The translations under genes and the position numbers were made by a program. The notes under the pieces were generated by a model that made no database searches, had not been told where the DNA came from, and was given only the letters and a program-made list of their open reading frames with translations. Below are positions 1 through 9,951 of a DNA stretch of 64,000 nt, piece after piece. Every line of letters starts with the position of its first letter. Position 1 is the first letter of the stretch. The stretch comes from Haematobia irritans (taxonomy: Eukaryota; Arthropoda; Insecta; Diptera; Muscidae), in assembly GCF_050003625.1 (NCBI RefSeq), contig NC_134397.1, positions 153,036,691-153,100,690 of the forward strand. The letters are read 5' to 3'.

Positions 1-241
1 TGTCGTCTCAGCGGCTTCCGGTTTTCGATTTCCCCCCGATCCAGACTTCCTGGCTGTCGGCAAACGTTCCCCAAACACTTTAATTACATTTGTAACGGTT
101 GATTTGGCAACTTTTAGCGATTTTCCAGCTTTGCGTGTGAGTAGCTCGGATTTTCGCGATGCGCGAGCAAAATTTTGATACGCTGCTCTTCTTGCAAGGA
201 CGGCATTTATATTGACCAAATTTTGACCGTATCACCCTTTA
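1..241 (-). pseudogene. Tc1/mariner (DD37E-type) transposase, 5' fragment cut by window edge
   Basis: This is the minus-strand 5' part of the same transposon family as the copy at 1868-3154. Reading down from 241 there is a terminal inverted repeat (GGTGATACGGTCAAAATTTG), a start codon near 208, and an N-terminal DNA-binding region matching that copy nearly residue for residue. The element runs off the left edge. A single base is missing near 124-125 (TTTTCCAGC here, TTTTGCCAGC expected from the other copy), which breaks the frame about 25 codons in. The ATG lies only about 25 bp inside the terminal repeat, whereas the 1868-3154 copy has about 140 bp there. Family assignment rests on the paired copy. 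Non-functional. Confidence 0.8.
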
Positions 242-1527
242 ACAATAAAGATATGTCTTTTCTTTGAAAGACATAACATAGCATTGAGGGAATGGGTCAA
301 ATGATCATTTCAACAAGTTTTCGTTCCTTAAAATAACACGGTAAATAAAATAACCTTGAAAATAGCCACATCATAATTAATGTGTTTGGGACCGATTATC
401 CTTAAAAGAACATCTTGTATAAATACACGGTGATGAAATTTTCAGTTCAGTAGAAATTTTGGTTCTATTTTCTTGTTCTCACTCGTTTCATGTATGCTCA
501 AGAATAGAAAATTTGTTTATAATTCTATCAACTCAAACTCTACAAATACGAATGGCAGGGTGTATAATGCCATCATTAATACTAACTAATTACCAACACC
601 GTGAAATTATTTTCAAGTGTAGCTGAATCTGAATTCTTCGCTAATGTTCCAGTTAATAAGGGAATGTGTGGAACAAAGAAAATGGATGGATCTGCAGAGA
701 CAAATGCAGTGACATATTAGATACACTCACAAAAATTAGGCATCTCAGCGGTAGAATAGTGGAAAGAATCAAGGAAGCCCTTTGTCGTTAAAGTAAAGTT
801 GGAAATTAATTACATTGGAAAAAATATTTATTTTTTCAAAACTAAATTTTAAAGAAACTAACATTGTACTTCATTTTCTTTTCGATGTAAGAGAGCTTTG
901 AAGAAGAGTACCGAATAAATGTTGATATCTTTTAAAGAGCGCTGTTTTACGAGATATTGGATTAAAAAAATCACATAAAATTCCGGAAAATTCATAAACT
1001 ATTTATTGAAATCGATAGTACGGTCGATATACTTATTGCTTATTCAGCCCCTATATAAATGGATCTCCCGATTTCAAATCTTGTGCTTCTAAATAATTAA
1101 GCAAATAATTGTGCCGAATTTTGTATATTTTAGATACTCAATACGAGTTTTCTGAAATATGGAGCTGTCAACACATAGGTGCGCCGAATGTGGTTTATAT
1201 TGGTCCATGTTTTCGTGTAGCCAGCGTTTAGACCGATCTACTGATTTGACTTCTAGACACCTAACATTTTAATTGATATTTTGTTAAAGCTCCCATATAG
1301 ACCGATATCTCAATTTGAATTTTTTGATTTCTTATGTTTTAGCACAGATTTTCTATTTAATTCTTGTGTACAGTAATTTTTATCCGATATACCTGAAATT
1401 GTATTTTAGGTTCGCAAAGTGATATAAATACAATATTTTGTTAATTTTGTTTATATTGGTAAGTGTTTATTAAATCTCTGAAATACATCGGTCTCTCCAT
1501 TTAATTTCTTAAGGGGATAGAAGATGC
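242..1527. other. AT-rich stretch without a recognisable gene
   Basis: No long coding frame. About 1010-1500 holds degraded repeat text with phrases such as CCCCTATATAAATGG and CCCATATAGACCGATA, typical of the INE-1-like families seen later, so this part is probably an old dispersed repeat. Nothing identifiable in 242-1010. Confidence 0.5.
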
Positions 1528-1867
1528 ACCAAAAAAAAAAAATGAACCCGCGATGGGAGGAAATGTAGGTTTGTTTTAGAAAAAATTAGCTTAAATAGTT
1601 TTCGAATTGCAACATGTTACAATTGTGTGTATACTTTTTGTCAAATTGAAGAAAATTGGATTTAAAAATTGTTAAAATGTCTTTAGCGCCATACGAATTT
1701 GAAGCCACAATTTTAGAAAATTTACTCATTTGAGAGACTTATGTACTCGGTTTAAGCAAATTTCTCCCATTTGAGGAATATATGAAATATTTAATTTTTT
1801 TCTCGTTAAATTACTATATTTGTATAGAACTTTTTTTCCTATTTTTAGTTCACGTCATTAAAGTAAG
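1528..1867 (+). repeat. Degraded copy related to the 516-bp CACTG/CACTC element
   Basis: Starts with an A-run followed by TGAACCCGC and contains AAAATGTCTTTAGCGCCATACGAA, which parallels the text AAAATGTCTTTAGTGCCATACGAA at about 38007-38030 inside the intact 516-bp copy. Sequence resembling the next part of that element resumes at 3972, so this looks like an old copy split by the 1868-3971 block. Confidence 0.4.
1831..1867 (+). repeat. 37-bp direct repeat, left copy
   Basis: Matches 3972-4008 with one mismatch in 37 bases, around TTTAGTTCACGTCATT. The two copies bracket the DD37E relic plus the hAT insertion block. Confidence 0.85.
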
Positions 1868-3154
1868 ATACGGTCAAAATTTGGCCAATATAAACTTGTC
1901 GTATTTCTTTCAATTTTGCATTTAAAAAAACCTAAACACCCCTAATTTTGAAGGTGTGTGTGTGTAGAATGTTGCTCCTATTTTGATTTTGGAATTCACT
2001 CTTCAGATGGCAAAATGCCGTCCAAGCTAGAAGAGCAGCGTATCAAAATTTTGTTCGCGCATCGCGAAAATCCGAGCTACTCGCACGCAAAGCTGGCAAA
2101 ATCGCTAAAAGTTGCCAAATCAACCGTTACAAATGTAATTAAAGTATTCGGGGAACGTTTGTCGACAGCCAGGAAGTCTGGATCGGGGGGAAATCGAAAA
2201 CCAGAAGCCGCTGAGACGACAAAGAGAGTTGCCGGTAGTTTCAAGCGAAACCCTAACCTCTCTCTCCGAGATGCCGCAAATAAGCTGGGTGTATCGTCTA
2301 CAACCGTGCATCGAGCCAAAAAACGAGCCGGACTATCGACTTACAAGAAGGTAGTGACTCCAAATCGCGATAACAAACAAAATACGACGGCCAAAGCGCG
2401 ATCCCGGAGGCTGTACACGGCGATGCTGACGAAGTTTGACTGCGTGGTAATGGACGACGAAACCTACGTCAAAGCCGACTACAAGCAGCTTCCAGGACAG
2501 GAGTTTTATACGGCAAAAGGAAGGGGAAAGGTAGCAGATATTTTCAAGCATATAAAACTGTCAAAGTTCGCAAAGAAATATCTGGTTTGGCAAGCCATCT
2601 GTACCTGTGGCTTGAAAAGAAGCATTTTCATACCTTCCGGGACTGTCAACCAAGAAATTTACGTGAAAGAGTGTTTGAATAAACGTCTGCTGCCTTTCCT
2701 GAAGAAACACGGTTGTTCCGTACTGTTTTGGACGGATTTGGCATCTTGGTAAAAAGGCCATGGAGTGGTACGCCGCCAACAACGTGCAGGTGGTTCCCAA
2801 GGACAGGAACCCTCCCAATACGCCAGACCTCCGCCCAATTGAGAAGTACGGGGCTATTGTCAAACGGAACATAAAGAAGACCGAAAAAACTGCTAAGGAC
2901 GAGCAGCAGTTCAAGACAAACTGGCTTTCTGCGGCGAAGAAGGTGGACAAGGTGGCTGTACAAAATCTGATGGCAGGTGTCAAGCGTGAGGGCCGGCAAT
3001 TCGGATTTGGAAAAGCGAAAGTCTAACTGAATATTTTTCCTGAATTTTATACTAATTGAACTTGAAAAAGAAATTTAATTTGATTTTTTTAAATAAACAA
3101 TTTCACCGATTTACACGCGTTTTCCCTTGACCAAATTTTGACCGTATCACCCTT
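1868..3154 (+). mobile_element. Tc1/mariner-superfamily element, DD37E type
   Basis: A transposon of about 1.29 kb. The right terminal repeat (CCAAATTTTGACCGTATCACCC) ends at 3154 before a TA. The left end reads GATACGGTCAAAATTTGG but the outermost bases (expected AAGGGT) are altered or missing. The family matches the fragment at 1-241. It directly abuts a family A terminus on the right (3157-3216), so it probably inserted into or recombined with that repeat. The two flanks belong to different repeats, which suggests rearrangement after insertion. Confidence 0.8.
2013..3026 (+). pseudogene. Transposase, DD37E-type Tc1/mariner, frameshifted
   Basis: The start is ATG at 2013 (MPSKLEEQRIK), the start used by the sister copy; the open frame extends upstream only through 5' leader. 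The first 120 residues carry two helix-turn-helix-like segments (SHAKLAKSLKVAKSTV and SLRDAANKLGVSSTTV). The catalytic region shows MDDETYVK (2450-2473), FWTDLAS (2726-2746) and PDLRPIEKYG (about 2824-2853). Frame 1 ends at TAA right after LASW, and the C-terminus continues in another frame from about 2750 to 3026. The distance between the second Asp codon (2735) and the Glu codon (2841) is 106 nt. An 8-nt loss would give exactly 37 intervening residues, the spacing known for the DD37E group. That lesion is inferred. The enzyme is inactive as read. Confidence 0.85.
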
Positions 3155-3156
3155 TA

Positions 3157-3216
3157 CGCAATCCATGGTGGAGGGTGCATAAGCGTCGGCCTGGCCGAAC
3201 TTACGGCCGTATATAC
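3157..3216 (-). repeat. Family A 5' terminus fragment
   Basis: GGCC-rich terminal segment (CTGGCCGAACTTACGGCCGT) ending in GTATATAC, the same text as the 5' end of family A copies in reverse. It is the target into which the hAT element at 3217 inserted. Confidence 0.8.
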
Positions 3217-3717
3217 TAGAGGTGTGCACGTGAGTAATATTTTACTCACGCTCACGCACACTCACGAAAAGAAAATTTGTACTCACGCACACTCACGCAC
3301 ACTCACGCACGAAAATGTCGTGACTCACGAAAAATACCGTGACTCACGAAAAATATCGTGACTCACGAACAATTTTTGAGTAATTTACCTTAGCGACGTG
3401 TCTGAAAACATGAGCATTATTAAAATCGAGAGCGTTATTACACTGTTAACATCCCAGGTGTCACTAAAATTGTAAATGAATTTAACTCTTAAGCGTTTTA
3501 TATTGGTGAGCAGGATTATTTTCGTGAGCGTAAATCTTTACTCACGCACACTCACGAAGATAATATTTTCGTGACTCACGCTCACGCACGACATTTTGGT
3601 TTGTTAATCACGCTCACGCACACTCACGCCGTTGCCATGAGCGTGACTCACGACTCACGCGTCAGTCACGAAAATTTTCGTCAGTCACGACAATTTCGTG
3701 TCACGTGCACACCTCTA
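3217..3717. mobile_element. Non-autonomous hAT-type element (501 bp) rich in ACTCACG repeats
   Basis: Perfect 17-bp terminal inverted repeats TAGAGGTGTGCACGTGA, flanked by an exact 8-bp target duplication GTATATAC (3209-3216 and 3718-3725). Eight-base duplications and a YAGRG-like terminus are hallmarks of the hAT superfamily. There is no transposase. The interior is largely iterated CACTCACG/CGTGAGT heptamer-like units on both strands, so a single strand could fold extensively. Removing the element restores the family A text GGCCGTATATACTTGTTT. Confidence 0.9.
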
Positions 3718-3725
3718 GTATATAC

Positions 3726-3966
3726 TTGTTTAATAATGGACCCAATATTAGTGGCATACTAACTCTATAGCTCCTAATATCAGACATTTCTGTTCAGATT
3801 GCGATAAAACTCCCATAAACATGTACCCCTAAATGTTCTTAAATATGGAAATGCGGTTTATCTCCCAAACCTATACCATTGATACCCCACAAACAATGTT
3901 TACTTATTCAGTAGGTGGGGTTTAGGGTATGATATAGTCGGCCCCGCCCGACTTTCTACTTTACTC
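3726..3966 (+). repeat. Family B 3' terminus
   Basis: Ends with ATATAGTCGGCCCCGCCCGA followed by CTTTCTACTTTACTCAC. The palindromic AGTCGG...CCGACT hairpin defines the B terminus, which recurs at 20562-20800, 35900, 45120 and 61140. Confidence 0.75.
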
Positions 3967-3971
3967 ACTGA

Positions 3972-4008
3972 TTTTTTTCTTATTTTTAGTTCACGTCATT
4001 AAAGTAAG
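3972..4008 (+). repeat. 37-bp direct repeat, right copy
   Basis: Partner of 1831-1867 (one mismatch). Text following it (AAGCTAAAAATTATTC) resembles the continuation of the 516-bp element, supporting the idea that 1868-3971 interrupts an old copy. Confidence 0.8.
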
Positions 4009-4369
4009 CTAAAAATTATTCAAATAAGGAACATCCTTTGCGCCCTAGAGTGTGCTTCAATCATTCAAATAAGTCGAATTAATATTTCCCGGTATTTCTT
4101 CTCGCACTACAGAATTAAAATTAAAAATTTATTAATGACGTCATTTCATCGGATAGTCTTACACGCTGAGGCAGGAACCTTATGATTCCTCTAAAACTCA
4201 AACAAAAATTGTTCCTTAAATCGAAAATTTGACATACTCTCCATATGCAGAAACATCAAATTTAACTTCCGGATTTGTACATTGTGAACACATATTCTTC
4301 TGGGTCTAGAATTCATCAAATCCACCCACTACGATGAGAGGGTCTGAACGCTAACTTTTATATTTGATC
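4009..4369. other. No gene seen
   Basis: AT-rich sequence with stops in all frames. No recognisable repeat boundary apart from the continuation noted at 3972. Confidence 0.4.
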
Positions 4370-4430
4370 CACGATGGTGGGTATTTAAGATTCGGATCGG
4401 CCGAAATAACGGCCGTATATATTTGTTTTG
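4370..4430 (-). repeat. Degraded family A 5' terminus
   Basis: Contains GATCGGCCGAAATAACGGCC then GTATATAT, a decayed reverse copy of the family A start. Confidence 0.55.
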
Positions 4431-4434
4431 TTAA

Positions 4435-4649
4435 CTCTTGTGCACTCCTTGGGTCAATTTGACCCAACATTGATTTTAAAACGTAATATTTATTCCTTTA
4501 GTTATTGGATATTTTTTGAAACTTCTGTTTATCCGTTAAAAGGACGAAATGTATGTTTTTAGAAGATACTACTAAAAATAAAAGATTTCCATAATCCGCT
4601 TTAATAATCCGCACGTTAAAAGGGCACTTATCCAAGGAGTTCACAAGGG
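4435..4649. mobile_element. piggyBac-like MITE (215 bp)
   Basis: Bounded by TTAA on both sides (4431-4434 and 4650-4653). Terminal inverted repeats read CTCTTGTGCACTCCTTGG at the left and, complemented, CCCTTGTGAACTCCTTGG at the right. TTAA targeting with a CCC-type terminus is characteristic of piggyBac-related elements. No coding capacity. Confidence 0.75.
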
Positions 4650-4653
4650 TTAA

Positions 4654-5965
4654 TGGATTTTTCTCCTAAAATTCCTTCCTAATTTTCCAAAGTAATATTT
4701 TTTCATGTGTAAAATGCAACAAATTTTGTACCCACATCAGTATATCCACACATAAGCCATAAGAAGAAAACACAGAGCGACAATGTTAAATGTGCATACA
4801 TTGGCCGCCATTCCCTAGGTCGGTCTACCAAACACTCAGATGTGGTTGGTGTTACAGCATAGCATCATGCGTGCCTGTACACCGAAAAAAAAGTTTACTA
4901 TTTTTTATGAAAAATGAACTAACCCATAGTAAGAATGACCATGGTTTGGCGCCAAAGATTTTTTTCATCTAGATAAGTTCATGATTTTCTTATAAATTAG
5001 TTCATGTATTGCATCGTATTTTAGTTCATTATTACTATGCTGTGGGAAGAATATAGTTAAACAAATTCAAAATATTCCTGCTATCCGGAAAAATTAACAA
5101 TTTTTTGGGAAACCTGTATTAAGAAATTGGTTTGAAATAAACTGTTTGTCGGTATAATTTTCAAAAAAGTAGAGAAATTGAGGAATCAAAGGTACAACAA
5201 GCCTGTATACAACTAAGAAATTTTTCGTACAAAACAAGTAAATTTTCTATTACCACCAGTATTTTATTTCAAAAAATTATTATTAAATTACACAAAACTA
5301 TGGGTTATGATATACAATAAAGGAAATATTTTTATTAGAACGTTGGATGCAGTTACTTGTCGGTAGTTAGTAATTGCTTCTTCAAAAGAGTAATATTCTA
5401 TGTTATTAGGACTAAACTAATTAATTTAAATTTCCATGTTTTCTATCCATATGAAAGATATATGTGGCATAAGATGCTATATTCAATTGAATTGTCCAAT
5501 TTCATCGATTTTGGCTATCTTTTGTTGGGCGGATTTGTCTTATAAGCATCTGAAATTGCAAAGTTATACAAAATATAAGAAAAATATTATCAAATTCTAT
5601 CGTTCATATTGATTTTTAACTTACGGTTTTCAAGAGTATTTCCTAAATCCAATAAGGATATCAGCTTAATTAGCATTAAACAGTAAGAATATTCAAAAAA
5701 AAAATTACCATTACAAGACCTGTCTACCTGCAAGTGAAAAAAGTTATTTTTAATAAATTTAAATTTTGGTTTTATTAAAAACGGACAAAATACCGTTTAT
5801 AGAAAAACTTACCACATTGAAAAATCCATCCAGTAGGTACATTATTGGAATCATATCCATGGACTAATGGACGTTTTTGAAATTATTCTCAGAATATATT
5901 TGAAATAAAAAATATTATAAAATTAGACATAATTTCCACTTGTCAGTATAGCATTTAGTATTTAA
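4654..5965. other. AT-rich stretch, possible old inverted-repeat elements
   Basis: No gene. Text at 4878 (TACACCGAAAAAAAAGT) mirrors 7385-7396 (ACTTTTTTTTCTGTGTA in reverse), similar in style to the CACTG-ended elements, but the pairing is uncertain. Confidence 0.35.
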
Positions 5966-6183
5966 GGTGTATATAAAGTTCGAGTTTAGAGGCTAAAATC
6001 GCAATTTTCATGATAAGTTTTCTTTAATAATCCATTATAAAAAAAATAATCTTTATAAAAAGCTTGGTTTGGGCTATTTTCCATCAAGTTATATTTAAAT
6101 TTGTATCGAAGACGTATAATTTTATACTTTTCTTAGTGATTTGTTTTTAATTTTAGCGGCTAAACTCGAATTTAGTATTCACT
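5966..6183. mobile_element. MITE D, diverged copy
   Basis: Same family as 52351-52580. Shares the terminal phrases GTTCGAGTTTAGAGGCTAAA at the left and its inverted counterpart TTAGCGGCTAAACTCGAA at the right, plus the interior GGGCTATTTTCCATCAAG in reverse. No coding capacity. Confidence 0.7.
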
Positions 6184-7434
6184 TGTAGGAATTGCTGTAA
6201 CATAAAAAATATATATTAAAAAAAATGGTTGCATCTCCAACCTGTGATCCAGAATTATAACAAATATAGATCATCCTATTACCACTCATGTTGTATATTT
6301 TTTATGTAAATCAATTAAAAATCCGCACTAATTTTAAACTATTAACAGAAATATACAGTTCCTTAATCTGTTGTTTGTTTTTTATCAATAAAAAGCGTTT
6401 TTGATTACTCTAACATCACATCATTCACTTCTCAGTTTCTAAAATTTTCCGAATAAATGTATTTTCATTAATAAACACCAATACCGTACGTACAGTTTTG
6501 CAAAATTAAATTCACGTGTGCACTTCATAAATGCATCAACATAACTGAATGCAACAATAAAACTCAAAGACACAAATAGTCATAAAGGATACATACCTGC
6601 CGTAAAGAAAAACAACTCCACACACACACACGATCCCTTTCTGATCTTGCTATTGCAAGAAAACAACTCTCACCACAAAAGATACCAACAACACACAAGG
6701 AACATTCCATTGTCTCTAGAATCAAAACAACCAACAACAGCATAAATGACGCAATAACAAACACAAACAATCAAACGAAATATACACAAAAATGTCTCTA
6801 AAAACTCCCTCACATGATGCACTCACATTTTCCAGTAGCACGTTTATTGATTAGTTGGAATTCTATCTATAAGTTAAGGTAAAATATATACCAAATCTAT
6901 GAGGAATTTCTAAAAAATTATATACACCCGTCAAGGATTATATTAACTACTTTTTATTATACTTTATCTAAAATTTTCAATGTGAGGAAAAACACTCCAA
7001 CATATAATAAAAAGGGAAATAATCTGTAGGTAGCCATCGTACGAATCGGTAATGTCGTTAAGTTAAATTTTACTACAAAAATTTTTTTCTATACAAAATT
7101 TTTTCTTAGTAAATTGTCCACATTTCGTAGTAAGATTTTTATATTGCCCATGTATTTTTATAATAGAATCAACGATGCATTAACCACTGTGTTGGAAATT
7201 TATTTAAGGAAAAATCCTTCCCATTTCGTAGTTAGTGAACTAAAAAACATTTACTGAATTTTTATAAGTTTTCCTTTAGCTAAATTAATTTTCGTTGTGG
7301 TTACGAAAAATGAACTATATTACAGTAAATTTGTTGAACTATGTGAAAGTTAAAATGGTCCTTAAATTTACAAGACACTTTTTTTTCTGTGTATGGTTGG
7401 ACAAGTGTTAGCATTGTGACACTTTCGTTTTGCA
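6184..7434. other. No gene seen; repeat-like 3' part
   Basis: AT-rich. A minus-strand segment near 6596-6770 has no stops and reaches a good splice-donor-like CAG/GTATGT (plus ACATACCTG at about 6591), but nothing recognisable is encoded. 7030-7396 resembles the TGAACTA-rich CAC(N)GAAAAAA elements. Confidence 0.35.
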
Positions 7435-7796
7435 TCACGTGCTATTGCTGGATGGCAGCATTTCATAAACGTCACTAGTGTGAGTATCAAAGAAAACCAT
7501 AGTGCCAGTGTTCACTGATGGTGATGGTGGTGCTGCAACATGAAATTCTTGCATCTGTAGAAAAAGCCCAAGAAGATGTATATGGACCAATGTAATGGGT
7601 ACTATCATCCAGCATAGCGTAATGCCATTAAAACACATGTGGTTGCTGTATTTCTTCTGCATTTCACGGATATGTTCGTATGTTTTTTGTTGTTGTGGCA
7701 ACAGAAATGTGGCGGGTGTTTTCCCAAAAGGATCATCGTCATGAGCTGCACCATCATTACCGTCATCATCGTCATCATCATCACAATTGTGATATA

Positions 7797-8730
7797 AAGG
7801 GTGATTCTTTTGAGGTTAGGATTTTCATGCATTAGTATTTGACAGATCACGTGGGATTTCAGACATGGTGTCAAAGAGAAAGATGCTCAGTATGCTTTGA
7901 CATTTCATCATGAATAGACTTACTAACGAGCAACGCTTGCAAATCATTGAATTTTATTACCAAAATCAGTGTTCGGTTCGAAATGTGTTTATCGACAAAT
8001 TTTGTTCAGCGATAAGGCTCATTTCTGGTTGAATGGCTACGTAAATAAGCAAAATTGCCGCATTTGGAGTGAAGAGCAACCAGAAGCCGTTCAAGAACTG
8101 CCCAAGCATCCCGAAAAATGCACTGTTTGGTGTGGTTTGTACGCTGGTGGAATCATTGGACCGTATTTTTTCAAAGATGCTGTTGGACGCAACGTTACGG
8201 TGAATGGCGATCGCTATCGTTCGATGCTAACAAACTTTTTGTTGCCAAAAATGGAAGAACTGAACTTGGTTGACATGTGGTTTCAACAAGATGGCGCTAC
8301 ATGCCACACAGCTCGCGATTCTATGGCCATTTTGAGGGAAAACTTCGGAGAACAATTCATCTCAAGAAATGGACCGGTAAGTTGGCCACCAAGATCATGC
8401 GATTTGACGCCTTTAGACTATTTTTTGTGGGGCTACGTCATGTCTAAAGTCTACAGAAATAAGCCAGCAACTATTCCAGCTTTGGAAGACAACATTTCCG
8501 AAGAAATTCGGGCTATTCCGGCCGAAATGCTCGAAAAAGTTGCCCAAAATTGGACTTTCCGAATGGACCACCTAAGACGCAGCCGCGGTCAACATTTAAA
8601 TGAAATTATCTTCAAAAAGTAAATGTCATGGACCAATCTAACGTTTCAAATAAAGAGCCGATGAGATTTTGCAAATTTTATGCGTTTTTTTTTTTAAAAA
8701 AAGTTATCAAGCTCTTAACAAATCACCCTT
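7797..8730 (+). mobile_element. DD41D Tc1/mariner element, internally deleted (934 bp)
   Basis: Ends AAGGGTGATT and AATCACCCTT between duplicated TA dinucleotides (7795-7796, 8731-8732). The same family recurs in reverse at 12344-13277, also 934 bp, but with a different internal deletion. It interrupts the putative exon at 7435-8886. Confidence 0.9.
7910..8622 (+). pseudogene. DD41D transposase with internal deletion and frameshift
   Basis: The original start is ATG at 7910 (MNRLTNEQRLQIIEFYYQN), followed by only about 27 codons before a deletion junction near 7988. Beyond it the catalytic region continues in another frame to TAA at 8622. The three acidic residues are FSDKAHFW (Asp codon 8011), QQDGATCHT (8290) and TPLDYFLWGY (8416). 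Exactly 41 residues separate the last two, as in the rosa-like DD41D group. The residue after the first Asp is Lys, where the family and the 12344 copy have Glu. The C-terminus WTFRMDHLRRSRGQHLNEI is intact. The helix-turn-helix and linker are lost, so it cannot make a working enzyme. Confidence 0.88.
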
Positions 8731-8917
8731 TACTTCACACTTTTCGAGTTCTTGTCTTTCACGCTTTCTTCATATACGCCATGAGGGTAAGAATACCAAC
8801 GAAGGGCACTGAAATCATTAAGATATTCCAAAAATAAATAATATCATCGTCTAAGCTATAATAATCACCATATCTAAACCAATGGACTATGTGGAAAACA
8901 CAGTGGTTCGGAGGTAT

Positions 8918-9951
8918 ATACAGAACCTTCACCATAGAATGGGGGTATATTAACATTGTCATTCCGTTTGTAACACATCGAAATATTGCTCCAGGACCCC
9001 ATAAAGTATATATATTGTGGGTTGTGATCCCCAGATTTGACCTCCAGATCCTCTTGGAGGAGCAAAATTCATCCGATTCGTTTGAAATTTGGTACATGGT
9101 GTTAGTATATGGTCTCTAACAACCATAAATAAATTGGTGCATATCGGTTCATAATTATATATAGCCCCCATATAAAGCGTTCCCCAGATATGACCTCCGG
9201 AGCCTATTGGAGGAGAAAAATTCATCCGATCCATTTGAAATTTGGAACGTGGTGATAATATATGGCAGCTAACAGCTATGCCAAAATTGGTCTATATCGG
9301 TCTATAGTTATATCCCCAATCACACAAAAAATGGTCCATATCATTTCAAAATCATAGTTACCACTTGAGCCCAAAATAATTTTATTTCTATAGAAAAAAT
9401 TGTCAAGATTTTATTTCTATAGAAAATTTTTTCAAAATTTTATTTCCATAGAAAATTTTGTCAAAATTTTATTTCTATTGAAAATTTTGTCAAAATTTTA
9501 TTTCTATAGAAAATTTTGTCAAAATTTTATTTCTATGGAAAATTTTGTAAAAATTTTATTTCTCTAGAAAATTTTGTAAAAATTTTATTTCTATAGTAAA
9601 TTTTGTCAAAATTTTATTTCTATAGAAAATTTTGTCAAAATTTTATTTCTATAGAAAATTTGTTCCAAATTTTATTTCTATAGAAAATTTTGTCAAAATT
9701 TGATTTCTATAGAAAATGTTGTCAAAGTTTTATTTCTATAGAAAATTTCGTCAAAATTTTATTTCTATTTATTAAATTATTATTTCTATAGAAAATTTTG
9801 TCAAAATTCTTTTGAAGATTTATCAAATTTTACCAGTATTTTATTTCTATAGAAAATTTTGTTAAAATTTTATTTCTATGGACAATTTTGTCAAAATTTT
9901 ATTTCTATAGAAAATTTTGTCAAAATTTTATTTCTATATAATATTTTGTTT
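8918..9951 (-). repeat. Family A copy, minus orientation
   Basis: The 3' end hairpin (TTCACCATAGAATGGGGGTA) starts near 8918, followed by the GTTACAAACGG-type segment in reverse, roughly two 153-bp monomers to about 9350, then a 29-bp minisatellite (9372-9951) where it is cut by the next copy. The GACG tract is deleted. Confidence 0.8.
9372..9951 (-). repeat. 29-bp minisatellite array, about 20 units
   Basis: Period-29 repeats of ATTTCTATAGAAAATTTTGT with variants. The core TTTCTATAGAAA is a 12-bp palindrome in each unit. Lies between family A monomers and a family A 3' end. Confidence 0.9.

Larger units (their letters stand above)
7435..8886 (-). pseudogene. Possible host-gene terminal exon, interrupted by a DD41D transposon
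   Basis: I do not recognise this gene. Outside the transposon at 7797-8730 the minus strand carries protein-like text on both sides. From about 8886 (after an acceptor-like TTTTCCACATAG) it reads VHWFRYGDYYSLDDD, then a hydrophobic stretch ending LTLMAYMKK (likely membrane segment). Past the insertion it has an acidic run HNCDDDDDDGNDG, then PQQQKTYEHIREMQKKY, a second hydrophobic segment (MCFNGITLCWMIVPITLV onward), and a stop at 7435-7437. With one TA copy and the transposon left out, the second part opens in a different frame (RERQELEKCEVY before HNCDD), so a 1-nt shift or an intron separates the halves. Family A abuts upstream, so earlier exons are not visible. Could also be a relic of an unknown element. 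Confidence 0.35.
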
